Positions 45,414-53,903 of a stretch of 64,000 bases of DNA are shown here, one piece after another (position 1 is the first letter of the stretch; each line of letters opens with the position of its first letter). The stretch comes from Hafnia psychrotolerans (GTDB taxonomy: Bacteria > Pseudomonadota > Gammaproteobacteria > Enterobacterales > Enterobacteriaceae). Made by a program: the position numbers and the translations under genes. The DNA is taken from assembly GCF_014639435.1 (NCBI RefSeq), contig NZ_BMFZ01000001.1:564837-628836 (forward strand), given 5' to 3'. A model generated the notes under the pieces. The model did not search any database and was not told the DNA's origin. It was given only the letters and a program-made list of their open reading frames with translations.

Positions 45414-47171
45414 TTATTGTTTTCCAGCGAGAATGCTAAGACGGTCAATACCGACCGGCTCATCTTCCTGTAGCGGGATCAATGCCAGACGTGTCGCAAG
45501 GCCTGACTGAACTTTCCTGATTTGCTCTACTTCATGTGCCGCGCGTATTTTGAGCAACGGGGACGTCGTACGTGCTGCGGCAAGGCTGTTGTTGATGATC
45601 CACGCCCACGGCTCAATGCCCGCTCGACGAAGATCCTCCTGCAAATTGGCAGTCTCCAGCACCGGCGTCGTTTCGGGTAGCGTCACCAGCAGCACTTTAG
45701 TGCGTTCCGCATCCTGTAACTGCATCATCGGCGTAAGATAATGGCCGTTTTCGCCCATGCGCTTCGCCACTTCACGATGATACGCACCGGTGGCATCAAG
45801 CAGCAGCAGCGTGTGGCCCGTCGGTGCGGTATCCATCACCACAAAGCGTTTGCCGGCTTCGCGTATGACGCGGGAAAATGCCTGAAACACGGCAATTTCT
45901 TCGGTACACGGCGAACGCAGGTCTTCCTGCAGCAGGGCTTTGCCCTGAGCGTCCAGGTCCTTGCCTTTTGTCGCTAACACCGTCTCGCGATAGCGCTCGG
46001 TTTCGGCCTGCGGATCAATCCTGCTGACCTGCAGGTTTTTAAGCTGACCGTGCAGCGTGTTTTCCAGGTGTGCGGCCGGATCTGACGTGGTGAGGTGAAC
46101 GTCCAGCCCTCTTTCAGCAAGCCTGACCGCCACGGCGGCGGCAAGCGTCGTTTTACCTACCCCCCCTTTTCCCATTAGCATGATCAGGCCGTGATCCTGG
46201 CGGGCGATGTCCTCAACCAGTGCATCGAGAGAGGGAATATCCGGAACCGCTTCGTCCTGCAGAACAGCTGTTGCGTCCCCGGATTTTTGTGTCTGGAAAA
46301 GGCCACGCAGCGCGTCAGGGCCCACCATGTTGACCGGCTGAAGCGCTAAGGTTTCGTGCGGTAAGGCCGCTAATGCTGGCGGAAGGCTTGCTAACACGCG
46401 CTGCTCGCGTTGATAGAGAGACCGGGCCAGCGCATCTCCCGTGGTTGCGCTTTCAGGCAGCACGCCGTTGATGACCAGGGTCTGATTCTCCAGCCCAACC
46501 TGATGAAGCTCATCATGCGTGCGGGCGACCTCAAGCAGGGTGGAGGCCTGAGGACGGGCTACCAGAATCAGACGAGTCTGGGCGGAGTCGGCCAGAACCG
46601 ACAGGGCATGTGCATAACGCTCACGCTGTTTTTCCAGCCCGGCAAGGGGACCGAGACAGGAAGCCCCCTCCGGATTTTCTGCAATGAAACTGCTCCAGGC
46701 ACCGGGCAGTTGCAGCAGCCGGATAGTGTGACCGGTGGGTGCCGTATCGAAAATAATATGGTCGTAATCCCGCAGCAGGGCGTCGTCCGTAAGTAAGCCG
46801 GTGAACTCATCAAAGGCGGCAATCTCCGTCGTACAGGCACCGGAGAGCTGTTCTTCAATACTGCGCACCACGTCGTCGGGAAGCACCCCCTTAACGGGAT
46901 CGACGATGCGTGCGCGATAGAGCTGCGCGGCGGCTTGCGGGTCAATCTCAAGTGCAGTGAGGCCCGGTACGCTATGAATGCCGGTCAGGTGGTTACCAAT
47001 AGTTTGACCAAAGACCTGCCCGACATTTGACGCCGGGTCGGTACTGACCAGCAGAATGCGTTTTCCCTGATCCGCAAGCGAAATGGCCGTCGCGCACGAC
47101 AGGGAGGTTTTCCCAACCCCGCCCTTGCCGGTGAAAAAGAGAAATGTGGGGGGATTATTCATAAATTGCAT
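45414..47171 (-). CDS. arsA: Arsenite-stimulated pump ATPase ArsA
   Basis: A 585-residue, two-domain ATPase that docks on ArsB. P-loops FFTGKGGVGKTSLS (A1, near 15) and MLMGKGGVGKTTLA (A2, near 330) are intact. The As(III)-binding cysteines are present in LSGACTTEI, GASCLGPLAG and LRSPCTEEI, and both DTAPTGHT signal motifs are intact. An upstream extension of the frame to 47234 overlaps arsD and is rejected; AAGGA lies 8 bp before the ATG at 47171. Confidence 0.93.
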   Translation of the reverse strand: MQFMNNPPTFLFFTGKGGVGKTSLSCATAISLADQGKRILLVSTDPASNVGQVFGQTIGNHLTGIHSVPGLTALEIDPQAAAQLYRARIVDPVKGVLPDDVVRSIEEQLSGACTTEIAAFDEFTGLLTDDALLRDYDHIIFDTAPTGHTIRLLQLPGAWSSFIAENPEGASCLGPLAGLEKQRERYAHALSVLADSAQTRLILVARPQASTLLEVARTHDELHQVGLENQTLVINGVLPESATTGDALARSLYQREQRVLASLPPALAALPHETLALQPVNMVGPDALRGLFQTQKSGDATAVLQDEAVPDIPSLDALVEDIARQDHGLIMLMGKGGVGKTTLAAAVAVRLAERGLDVHLTTSDPAAHLENTLHGQLKNLQVSRIDPQAETERYRETVLATKGKDLDAQGKALLQEDLRSPCTEEIAVFQAFSRVIREAGKRFVVMDTAPTGHTLLLLDATGAYHREVAKRMGENGHYLTPMMQLQDAERTKVLLVTLPETTPVLETANLQEDLRRAGIEPWAWIINNSLAAARTTSPLLKIRAAHEVEQIRKVQSGLATRLALIPLQEDEPVGIDRLSILAGKQ

Positions 47172-47200
47172 GGAGGTATCCTTCTTCCGGGTTAATGAGT

Positions 47201-47566
47201 TCAGCAGCAGGTCGTCTTGCCACCGGTGCAGCAACCTGATGACGCAGCTTGTTCACTCTCCAGAGCAAGGTCACACCATCGGGCTAGCTCCTGACGCGTC
47301 GGATAGCGGCCGGCCAGTGCTACTTCATCGTCGAGCATTATCAAAGGCAAAGATGATGTGCCAGAATTATCGAGAAAAGCTTTAACCCGCGTATTGTCTA
47401 CAAACGCCATAGGCTGCTGGGACAGATTGAAGCGCTTTACCGTGATGCCTTTCTGTTTCAGCCAGTCGCAGTCAGCGGAAAAACTGACCAATGCCTGATC
47501 AACCTCGGTGCCGCACACGCCCGTGTTACAGCACATTGCGGGATCAAAAACTGAAATTGTTTTCAT
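47201..47566 (-). CDS. arsD: Arsenic metallochaperone ArsD
   Basis: A 121-residue chaperone that hands As(III) to ArsA and is also a weak regulator. The vicinal Cys12-Cys13 and Cys18 are in DPAMCCNTGVCG, and the C-terminal pairs are in SGCCTGGKTTCC. It is located between arsR and arsA as in plasmid R773 operons. Confidence 0.93.
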   Translation of the reverse strand: MKTISVFDPAMCCNTGVCGTEVDQALVSFSADCDWLKQKGITVKRFNLSQQPMAFVDNTRVKAFLDNSGTSSLPLIMLDDEVALAGRYPTRQELARWCDLALESEQAASSGCCTGGKTTCC

Positions 47567-47677
47567 CGCTTTTCCTTATCGGTGTCAGTTAACGCATGCG
47601 GTTAGCGTTGACCGCATTTCTTATCGGATAACGTGGAGTTTTAAATCCGGTTAACCGAATATATTTCTCGCTTGAGC

Positions 47678-48031
47678 TCACAGGCAGACAGCCTTGCCGC
47701 CGGTGGTGTTCTGGCTGCGGGTTATGCTTTTAACCTGCGCAGTAATTTTGTCCTGCTCGCTCAAAAAGGCCTGCTCAATAATGGCCGCTGCCCATGCAGG
47801 CATATGTGGAGACAGGCGGTAATGAATCCATTTACCGTCACGTCGGTCCATGATGAGCCCTGTTTCTCTAAGCATAGCGAGGTGTCGTGAGATTTTTGGC
47901 TGTGGCTCATTAAGCACGCCGGTGATTTCACAGACGCACAGCTCCCCGGCTTCTCTGAGCAGCATCACGATAGACAGACGTGTTTCATCGGACAGGTTTT
48001 TAAACAACAGTAGTGAAGACAAACCGTTCAT
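47678..48031 (-). CDS. arsR: Arsenite-responsive repressor ArsR
   Basis: A 117-residue SmtB/ArsR winged-HTH repressor. ELCVCEI (near 30) carries the As(III)-binding cysteines in the DNA-recognition helix region, followed by LNEPQPKISRHLAMLRETGLI. The C-terminus lacks obvious extra metal sites. AAGGAGACC precedes the ATG at 48031; an in-frame upstream start is rejected. It is the first gene of the leftward ars operon, 112 bp before arsD. Confidence 0.93.
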   Translation of the reverse strand: MNGLSSLLLFKNLSDETRLSIVMLLREAGELCVCEITGVLNEPQPKISRHLAMLRETGLIMDRRDGKWIHYRLSPHMPAWAAAIIEQAFLSEQDKITAQVKSITRSQNTTGGKAVCL

Positions 48032-48087
48032 AAGGTCTCCTTTGCAAGATGATGCCATGGTAGGTCTTGCTCAAAAATTGTCAATGA

Positions 48088-48109
48088 CATATTTGATATT
48101 TCAAATGTG
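48088..48109. promoter_or_regulatory. ArsR operator candidate
   Basis: CATATTTGA-TATT-TCAAATGTG, 9-bp arms with one mismatch, 57 bp upstream of the arsR start. ArsR-type repressors bind AT-rich inverted repeats of this sort. The IS remnant begins only 21 bp further right, so the promoter seems just complete. Confidence 0.6.
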
Positions 48110-48129
48110 TTTGTTTTGGCTCATTGGAA

Positions 48130-48698
48130 GGCTTTGTTGAATAAATCGAACTTCTGGCTGCAATCAGGATCAGATCATCACATTCCTGATCCTGTAGCGG
48201 TATCCCGTGGCAAAGCAAAAATTTAGAATCAACAACTGGGCAGCCTACAACAAGGCTCTCGTCAATCGCGGTTCGCTGATATTCTGGCTTGATGACTCAG
48301 CCATCCAGGCCTGGTACGACGAGCCAAAAACCTCTTCGCGTGGTCGTCCTCAACGTTATTCTGAACTGGCTATTTCCACCGTTCTGATGCTCAAACGCGT
48401 CTTTCGCCTCACACTACGTGCCGCTCAGGGATTCATTGATTCCATTTTTACGTTAATGAACCTCCCACTTCGTTGCCCGGATTATTCCTGCGTTAGCAGG
48501 CGAGCCAAGTCGGTGAGTATCCCTTTCAAGAACCCCACGCACGGCGAGATTGCTCATCTGGTTATCGATTCCACCGACTTAAAAGTCTTCGGTGAAGGCG
48601 AGTGGAAGGTGAAAAAGCACGGTCAGGAAAAGCGTCGCGTCTGGCGAAAACTGCACCTGGCTGTGGACACCGATACTCACGAGGTTATCTGCGCTGAT
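48130..48698 (+). mobile_element. Truncated IS903-like element (IS5 family)
   Basis: GGCTTTGTTGAATAAATC at 48130-48147 is the 18-bp terminal inverted repeat of IS903-type elements. The spacing to the GTG start of the transposase is as in IS903. The element breaks off near 48698 within the transposase gene; the right end and matching inverted repeat are absent before the integrase remnant. The 90 bp that follow (48699-48790) are unrelated and carry no recognisable gene. Confidence 0.85.
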
Positions 48699-48743
48699 CC
48701 CACCGCGAGCTCGGGCAGGCTACTGGCCAGTGGAGTCTGTTGA
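48207..48743 (+). pseudogene. Truncated IS903-like transposase
   Basis: The first ~164 residues match the IS903 DDE transposase: VAKQKFRINNWAAYNKALVNRG start, then HLVIDSTDLKVFGEGEWK with the first catalytic Asp, then LHLAVDTDTHEVICAD with the second. The frame then leaves homology (PTASSGRLLASGVC) and stops at 178 residues against about 307. The catalytic Glu is missing, so it cannot transpose itself. The GTG start is usual for the family. Confidence 0.85.
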
Positions 48744-48788
48744 GCGAAATAAAGCAGTCGCGAGGCAACGACTCACTGGGAGCAACGC

Positions 48789-49277
48789 CTAGTGTGCTGC
48801 GACTTCCAGCAGACCTTTTTGCTCAATGCCTTTCAGCAGGTCGATAAAGTGACGAGGTTTCAGTTCAGCTACCGGCAAGTGTCCAATCACGGGCAATATA
48901 TGATGGTTCATGCTGGCAAGCAGACGGGATGCGTGGTTCTCTGACCATGTTCGGTTGCTTTTATGCCAGATCAATGCAACGTGCTTCAAGGATTTTTCCG
49001 GTGAGCGGGCAGCTTTCTCTGCGATACGTTGCTGGGCTGGATTGATATTCTGCGCCAGCAGCTTGCGTATGCCATCACGTTGCTGCCCGTAAGCCAGAGA
49101 AACATCGGGATAAGCTCCTAAGCCAAGCCGGGATTCTTTACCATTGATACGATATTTGAGATACCAGAGACGTGAACCGCCTGGATTGACTAAGAGGTAC
49201 AGGCCGTGTGAATCGGAAACTTTGAAAGGTTTTTCAGAAGGCTTGAGACTGCGGTTTTTAGTATCGTTCAGAGACAT
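48789..49277 (-). pseudogene. Truncated tyrosine integrase (DUF4102/P4 type)
   Basis: About 162 residues: an N-terminal arm-binding DUF4102 domain (SLNDTKNRSLKPSEKPFKVSDSHGLYLLV, KYRINGKESRLGLGAYPDVSL) and the start of the core-binding domain. It ends at KGLLEVAAH where family members continue into the catalytic Arg-His-Arg-Tyr domain. The cut lies next to the IS903 fragment. With its start 196 bp from the tRNA-Asn 3' end, it marks the end of a formerly mobile island that probably brought the ars genes. Confidence 0.85.
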
Positions 49278-49434
49278 TAGGGTGGTCACTCCATAATCGA
49301 ACTGAAATGACACCAAATCTGACCACCAAATTTTCCCGGCGCGGAGGGAAACTGAAAATGCAGCAGGACTATTTTTCACATTCACTGATTGCATCAAAGC
49401 CACACAGGCCTGGGCACCGGGCATGAAAAGCAAA

Positions 49435-49464
49435 AAGCCCGCTTAAGTTTCCTTAAGCGGGCTT
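49435..49464 (-). terminator. Terminator of tRNA-Asn
   Basis: A perfect 13-bp stem AAGCCCGCTTAAG / CTTAAGCGGGCTT with a TTTC loop. The preceding A-run on the plus strand becomes a T-run on the minus strand. Confidence 0.85.
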
Positions 49465-49472
49465 CTCTAATT

Positions 49473-49548
49473 TGGCTCCTCTGACTGGACTCGAACCAGT
49501 GACATACGGATTAACAGTCCGCCGTTCTACCGACTGAACTACAGAGGA
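49473..49548 (-). tRNA. tRNA-Asn (GTT)
   Basis: A 76-nt tRNA including an encoded CCA. Acceptor TCCTCTG pairs with CAGAGGA, the D-arm is AGTTCAGTCGGTAGAAC, and the anticodon loop CTGTTAA gives GTT. The T-loop is TTCGAGT. Its 3' end faces the integrase remnant, a classical island attachment site. Confidence 0.95.
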
Positions 49549-49837
49549 ATCGTTTGAACGGGGCGAATAATATCGGGTGACCGTGGGCATGTCAAAGGGT
49601 TAAGTGAAAATAGTATCCGTTTGATGAGAATTTCGCCAGGTTATTGATTTTTCTGGCATGAGAATTAGAACGAGGGAGTTGGGCGACAGGCTCTGAACGG
49701 TTCCCGTGTCTTTTTCTAAAGGGAAAACGCAGCGGGAATGGGGGTATAAATTTGAGATTTAAGAAGATTCGAAAAAAAACCAGCGGTTAAACCGGACGAG
49801 TAGGCCGGATAACAGCTGGGCAATAATCCACTAATTG

Positions 49838-51274
49838 TTAGGCTATGCGTTTCCGGCTCCGGAACCAATACCCAATTCCCAGGATCACAAACCACAGTGG
49901 CGTCACGATCAGTGCCTGGCGGGTATCGTCCTGCAACGTCAGCAGTATCAACACAAAGACGAAGAATGCCATGCAGACCCAGCACATCAGCTTGCCGAGC
50001 GGCATTTTATAGATAGAGGCTTCATGCAACTGCGGGCGCTGGCGGCGGTACACCAGATACGAGCATAGAATGATGGTCCACACGAACATAAATAGGATGG
50101 CTGACACTGTCGTCACCAGCGTGAACACCGTCATTACGTTGGGAATGAGATATATCAGCACCACACCACCCAGCAGGCAGATGCAGGAGAAGGTCAACCC
50201 GTTTGATGGTACTGCGCGGGAAGATAGCTTGCCAAATGCCCTTGGTGCATTGCCTTCCTGCGCCAGACCAAACAACATACGGCTGGTGGAGAAAACACCG
50301 CTGTTAGCGGAGGAAGCTGCTGACGTCAGAACCACAAAGTTGATAATACTGGCCGCTGCGGGTAAACCGGCAATGACGAACAGTTCCACGAACGGGCTTT
50401 TGTCGGGCACCACGGAGTTCCAGGGAGTGACTGACATGATGATGATCAGCGAGAACACGTAGAACATAATGATGCGCAGCGGGATCGCATTGATGGCGCG
50501 TGGCAGGGATTTCAACGGGTCTTTGGTTTCTGCTGCAGTGGTGCCGACCAGCTCAATACCGACAAAAGCAAACACCGCAATCTGGAATCCAGCAAAGAAT
50601 CCGCTGATGCCTTTGGGGAAGAAGCCGCCGTCATGCCACAAATTGCTGAAAGAAGCGATCGAACCGGTTGGTGTCTGGAAATGGGTTAATACCATGACGA
50701 GCCCAGCAATGATCAGACCGACGATGGCAACGATTTTAATCATCGCGAACCAGAATTCCATCTCACCAAACATTTTCACCGTAGCGAGGTTTAGGCTCAG
50801 TAACACGACAACGCAAAGTAGGGAGGCAATCCATTGTGATAGCCCAGGGAACCAGAACTGGGCGTAAGCGGTTATTGCTACGACGTCAGCGATACCGGTG
50901 ACCACCCAGCAGAACCAGTAAGTCCAGCCGGTGAAATATCCTGCCCATGGACCTAAAAGATCCGCGGCGAAATCACTGAAGGATTTATATTCGAGGTTGG
51001 AGAGTAGCAGTTCGCCCATCGCCCGCATCACGAAAAACAGCATAAAGCCGATGATCATGTAAACGAAGATAATGGAAGGACCGGCCAGACTGATGGTTTT
51101 TCCCGAGCCCATAAACAGACCCGTACCAATGGCTCCACCGATAGCAATAAGTTGTATATGTCGGTTGCTGAGATTCCGTCGCAGACTGTCTGTGTTCTCC
51201 GCTTCCGGTTTTGTGAGGATGTTTGACTCTTCTTGCATGTTGTATTGATTCCTGTTTGAGCTTTGTCGCGACAT
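49838..51274 (-). CDS. cycA: D-serine/D-alanine/glycine permease CycA
   Basis: A 478-residue APC-superfamily proton symporter with 12 helices. LRRNLSNRHIQLIAIGGAIG and the following segment are nearly those of E. coli CycA, as are GFQIAVFAFVGIELVGTTAAE and SANSGVFSTSRMLFGLAQEG. It imports glycine, D-serine, D-alanine and D-cycloserine. AAAGGACG 5 bp before the ATG at 51274 favours this start over an in-frame ATG at 51238. The 334-bp gap 51275-51608 is AT-rich promoter sequence without a gene. Confidence 0.93.
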   Translation of the reverse strand: MSRQSSNRNQYNMQEESNILTKPEAENTDSLRRNLSNRHIQLIAIGGAIGTGLFMGSGKTISLAGPSIIFVYMIIGFMLFFVMRAMGELLLSNLEYKSFSDFAADLLGPWAGYFTGWTYWFCWVVTGIADVVAITAYAQFWFPGLSQWIASLLCVVVLLSLNLATVKMFGEMEFWFAMIKIVAIVGLIIAGLVMVLTHFQTPTGSIASFSNLWHDGGFFPKGISGFFAGFQIAVFAFVGIELVGTTAAETKDPLKSLPRAINAIPLRIIMFYVFSLIIIMSVTPWNSVVPDKSPFVELFVIAGLPAAASIINFVVLTSAASSANSGVFSTSRMLFGLAQEGNAPRAFGKLSSRAVPSNGLTFSCICLLGGVVLIYLIPNVMTVFTLVTTVSAILFMFVWTIILCSYLVYRRQRPQLHEASIYKMPLGKLMCWVCMAFFVFVLILLTLQDDTRQALIVTPLWFVILGIGYWFRSRKRIA

Positions 51275-51608
51275 GATTCGTCCTTTGTCGCTGTCATTTA
51301 TCGTTTTATTGAGCTCTGCTTGGCTCTTTTACACCTGTTATTTACCCGCGTTGATTGGGCTAGTGACTGTAATGTTAATGTTAAAATCTCGTTTGTTATA
51401 ACTGACATGAAAATTAAGCCTGAGAAAAACGTATAGTATTTTTTACATTTATGGTGAGTTAATGTTAATTGGCCGACGTGCGACCTCAGAGCGGACAATA
51501 ATACCTTGTTTTGGTGTGATAAAAATCACAATAACGAGGGAGAATGAGTGCGAAACATCGCTGCAAAGTTTGACATCTGATGATGAGAGGAGAATAATCC
51601 GTCGCGTT

Positions 51609-51684
51609 GGGTCGTTAGCTCAGTTGGTAGAGCCGTTGACTCTTAATCAATTGGTCGCTGGTTCGAACCCAGCACGACCCACCA
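51609..51684 (+). tRNA. tRNA-Lys (CTT)
   Basis: A 76-nt tRNA with encoded CCA. Acceptor GGGTCGT pairs with ACGACCC, the D-arm is AGCTCAGTTGGTAGAGC, and the anticodon stem GTTGA/TCAAT encloses CTCTTAA, so the anticodon is CTT (reads AAG). The T-loop is TTCGAAC. It is close to the standard enterobacterial tRNA-Lys(TTT) but with C at position 34. Prophage integrase follows 14 bp later. Confidence 0.93.
51650..51684 (+). other. Prophage attachment site (attL/attB core) in the tRNA-Lys 3' end
   Basis: The leftward int gene ends 14 bp beyond the intact tRNA 3' end, the standard layout for integration into a tRNA gene with restoration of its 3' half. The matching copy at the far prophage end is outside the window, so the core length cannot be set. 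Confidence 0.5.
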
Positions 51685-51698
51685 ACAAAATCAATGCG

Positions 51699-52862
51699 TT
51701 AGACTATCCTCCTCACCTCTGAAATAACCTCTTGTGACATATTTGTGCCGTTCTTTCCAAATATGATGTCTATTTGAGCAGCGTGCTGAGTTAAATGGTT
51801 TGGTGATAGATGGGCATATCTACGCACCATTTCAATTGACTCCCAGCCTCCCATTTCTTGCAGTGCAGATAATGGGACACCGGATTGAACCAGCCAACTT
51901 GCCCACGTATGCCGCAAATCATGAAAACGAAAGTCCTCTATCCCGGCTCTAATTAATGCAGCATTCCATGCTGTATTTCCATCGACCCTCATTTTCCTTA
52001 TTTCTTTTGTTTTCTCCCCGTTCGATTTTGTGGATGATACTGTGTGAACAAACACCCATCGGTGATGTTTACCCATTTGCCCCCGCAGAACCTGACAGGC
52101 CGTGTCGTTGAGTGCTACCCCGATTGCACGGCCTCCTTTTGCATCCTCTGGGTGTATCCATGCCATCTTCCGGGTAATGTCTAACTGAGACCATTCCAGG
52201 CTGAGAATATTCCCCCGGCGAAGCCCCGTGGCCAGCGCGAAGATAACCACTGGCTTCAGGTGCTCTGGCAAAGCCTCCACCAGATTCCTCGCCTCGTCGT
52301 GATTCAGCCATCTAATACGACGGTTGCGAGGCTGTTTCGCTTTTACTACCGGTACAGAATCCAGCCATCCCCATTCGTTAGCAGCAATGCGAAGAAGTGA
52401 TCGCATGAATGCCTGGTGCGAATATTTTGACGACTGAGAGACTGGTTTTGGCTTGTAAGGCGGTACCGGCTTTCCCTCACGTTCCAATCTCTCCTTCATC
52501 TGCGTCCAGTTAGCCAAGTGCTTCCTGTTCGTCATGCCTGATACCAGCGTCTGAATTTCGTCATTGCTGATGCTGCCGATCTCCCTCCCTTTCAAATGCA
52601 TCAGAAAGAAACCTATCTTTGACTTATCAGCATCGAGTGAGCGCTTATCTGCCTTTTCGTTCAGCCAGCGCAGACACGCCTCCTCAAAATATTTGACCGG
52701 CGCATCGCCTAGCTTCTCGGTGCGCCACATCTCGGCCTTTAATTTATCGTGGAGTTCCTGAGCTTGCCGCTTGTCCGTTGTCCCAAGAGACTGTCTAAAT
52801 CTTTTGCCACCAGGCGTAACGAAGTCACAGTGCCACGTTCCGCCCCTTTGCTTGATTGACAT
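51699..52862 (-). CDS. int: Prophage tyrosine integrase
   Basis: A 387-residue lambda-type integrase. The N-terminal arm-binding part (GGTWHCDFVTPGGKRFRQSLGTTD) is followed by a core-binding domain. The catalytic domain has Arg in ATGLRRGNILSLEW (near 220), HxxR in FHDLRHTWASW (near 320), and the nucleophile Tyr in MVRRYAHLSP (near 355). All catalytic residues are present, so excision should be possible given an intact right end. The gene start is overlapped by the excisionase-like gene. Confidence 0.92.
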   Translation of the reverse strand: MSIKQRGGTWHCDFVTPGGKRFRQSLGTTDKRQAQELHDKLKAEMWRTEKLGDAPVKYFEEACLRWLNEKADKRSLDADKSKIGFFLMHLKGREIGSISNDEIQTLVSGMTNRKHLANWTQMKERLEREGKPVPPYKPKPVSQSSKYSHQAFMRSLLRIAANEWGWLDSVPVVKAKQPRNRRIRWLNHDEARNLVEALPEHLKPVVIFALATGLRRGNILSLEWSQLDITRKMAWIHPEDAKGGRAIGVALNDTACQVLRGQMGKHHRWVFVHTVSSTKSNGEKTKEIRKMRVDGNTAWNAALIRAGIEDFRFHDLRHTWASWLVQSGVPLSALQEMGGWESIEMVRRYAHLSPNHLTQHAAQIDIIFGKNGTNMSQEVISEVRRIV

Positions 52863-53089
52863 ACAAGTCCTTCCTCTTGCTGGTCAACCGCATTCACCGG
52901 CTGATTGTTGATCCAAGTCGTAATTGAGGCAATGCAATCTGACTTGAGAATCCGATAGTCGCCTTTCTTCTTGCCAATGCCCGTTCTGCTAGCCCGTAGC
53001 CGTGACGCTTTAATCCAAGCGTACCCGGTGCTATGGCTTATTTTCAGGAACGAGCAAGCCTCTTCGAAAGTGAAGATTTCTTCCTGCAT
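52739..53089 (-). CDS. Excisionase-like MerR/AlpA-type HTH protein
   Basis: A 116-residue protein beginning with a helix-turn-helix of the excisionase/AlpA class (FTFEEACSFLKISHSTGYAWIKASRLRASRTGIGKKKGDYRI). The C-terminal part, about 40 residues, lies in another frame over the first 124 bp of int. The position directly upstream of int is that of xis. A bare AGAGAGG precedes the ATG. The C-terminal extension may be non-conserved. Confidence 0.7.
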   Translation of the reverse strand: MQEEIFTFEEACSFLKISHSTGYAWIKASRLRASRTGIGKKKGDYRILKSDCIASITTWINNQPVNAVDQQEEGLVCQSSKGAERGTVTSLRLVAKDLDSLLGQRTSGKLRNSTIN

Positions 53090-53903
53090 ACTTACCTCTC
53101 TTCAAACTGGCCGTTGAGCACGCCAATCGTCCAAAGAAAATCGACCAGTCGATACACTCGGCAGCGGTACGGTACGGCGCCAGCTTGCCACTCTGCACAT
53201 CGAGAGACTTGGGATCGCCGTGGCTGGCCACTGGCCAATGAACCGGCTGGCCGTCGCAACGCATCACCATGAAGAAACGTTTTCGGATAGTCGGCGCGCC
53301 GAAGTCACATGCACGCAGTTCCCGGTGGTCAACAACATAGCCCAAACCGGCAACCAGGCGGCGGACGTCTTCACTGGACACATCGATGTTCAACACTTCG
53401 CAGCACTCGGCAATAGCCGGGTGATCCGCAGCAACGCCGGTTGTCAGCATTGCAATGAACGCCGCGAATGTTTCGCCAGCGCGGGCTGGATCCGGATGCT
53501 CTGTACCGTCTTCAGCGGTCAGTAAAGGTCCCCACGTTTTAAATTCTTCAACATTTTCAAGCATCATCACGCGTGGACTCTTGGCAAGCGCCCAGCGGAT
53601 CACAATCCAAGCCAGCCCCCTGATTTCTTTCTTAACCGGTTTGCTGCCCTTCGCTTTGCTGAAATGACGGCAGTCAGGACTGAACCACGCCAGACCAACC
53701 GAGCGGCCAGCGGTCGCCGCAATAGGGTCAACATCAAAAACCGATTCGCAGTAGTGCAGCGTTTCAGGGTGATTAGTGCCATGCATCGCAATAGCGTTCT
53801 CGTCATGGTTGATTGCAATGTCTACACTGCGGCCAGTTGCCATCTCAATACCGGTGCTCGCACCGCCGCCGCCGGCGAAATTGTCTACGATGATTTCTCT
53901 CAT
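53034..53903 (-). pseudogene. Truncated phage DNA (cytosine-5) methyltransferase
   Basis: About 255 residues are a C5 methyltransferase: DNFAGGGGASTGIE (motif I), FSPDCRHFSKAKG (motif IV with catalytic Cys), MMLENVEEF (motif VI) and DFGAPTIRKRFFMV (motif VIII). After AAECIDWS the sequence leaves the family, where relatives continue CPSIF and then motifs IX and X. The tail is a foreign piece read out of frame; its +1 frame (DFLWTIGVLNGQFEER, stop) looks like the end of another phage gene. A deletion between two genes therefore removed the C-terminus, so activity is unlikely. Confidence 0.75.
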
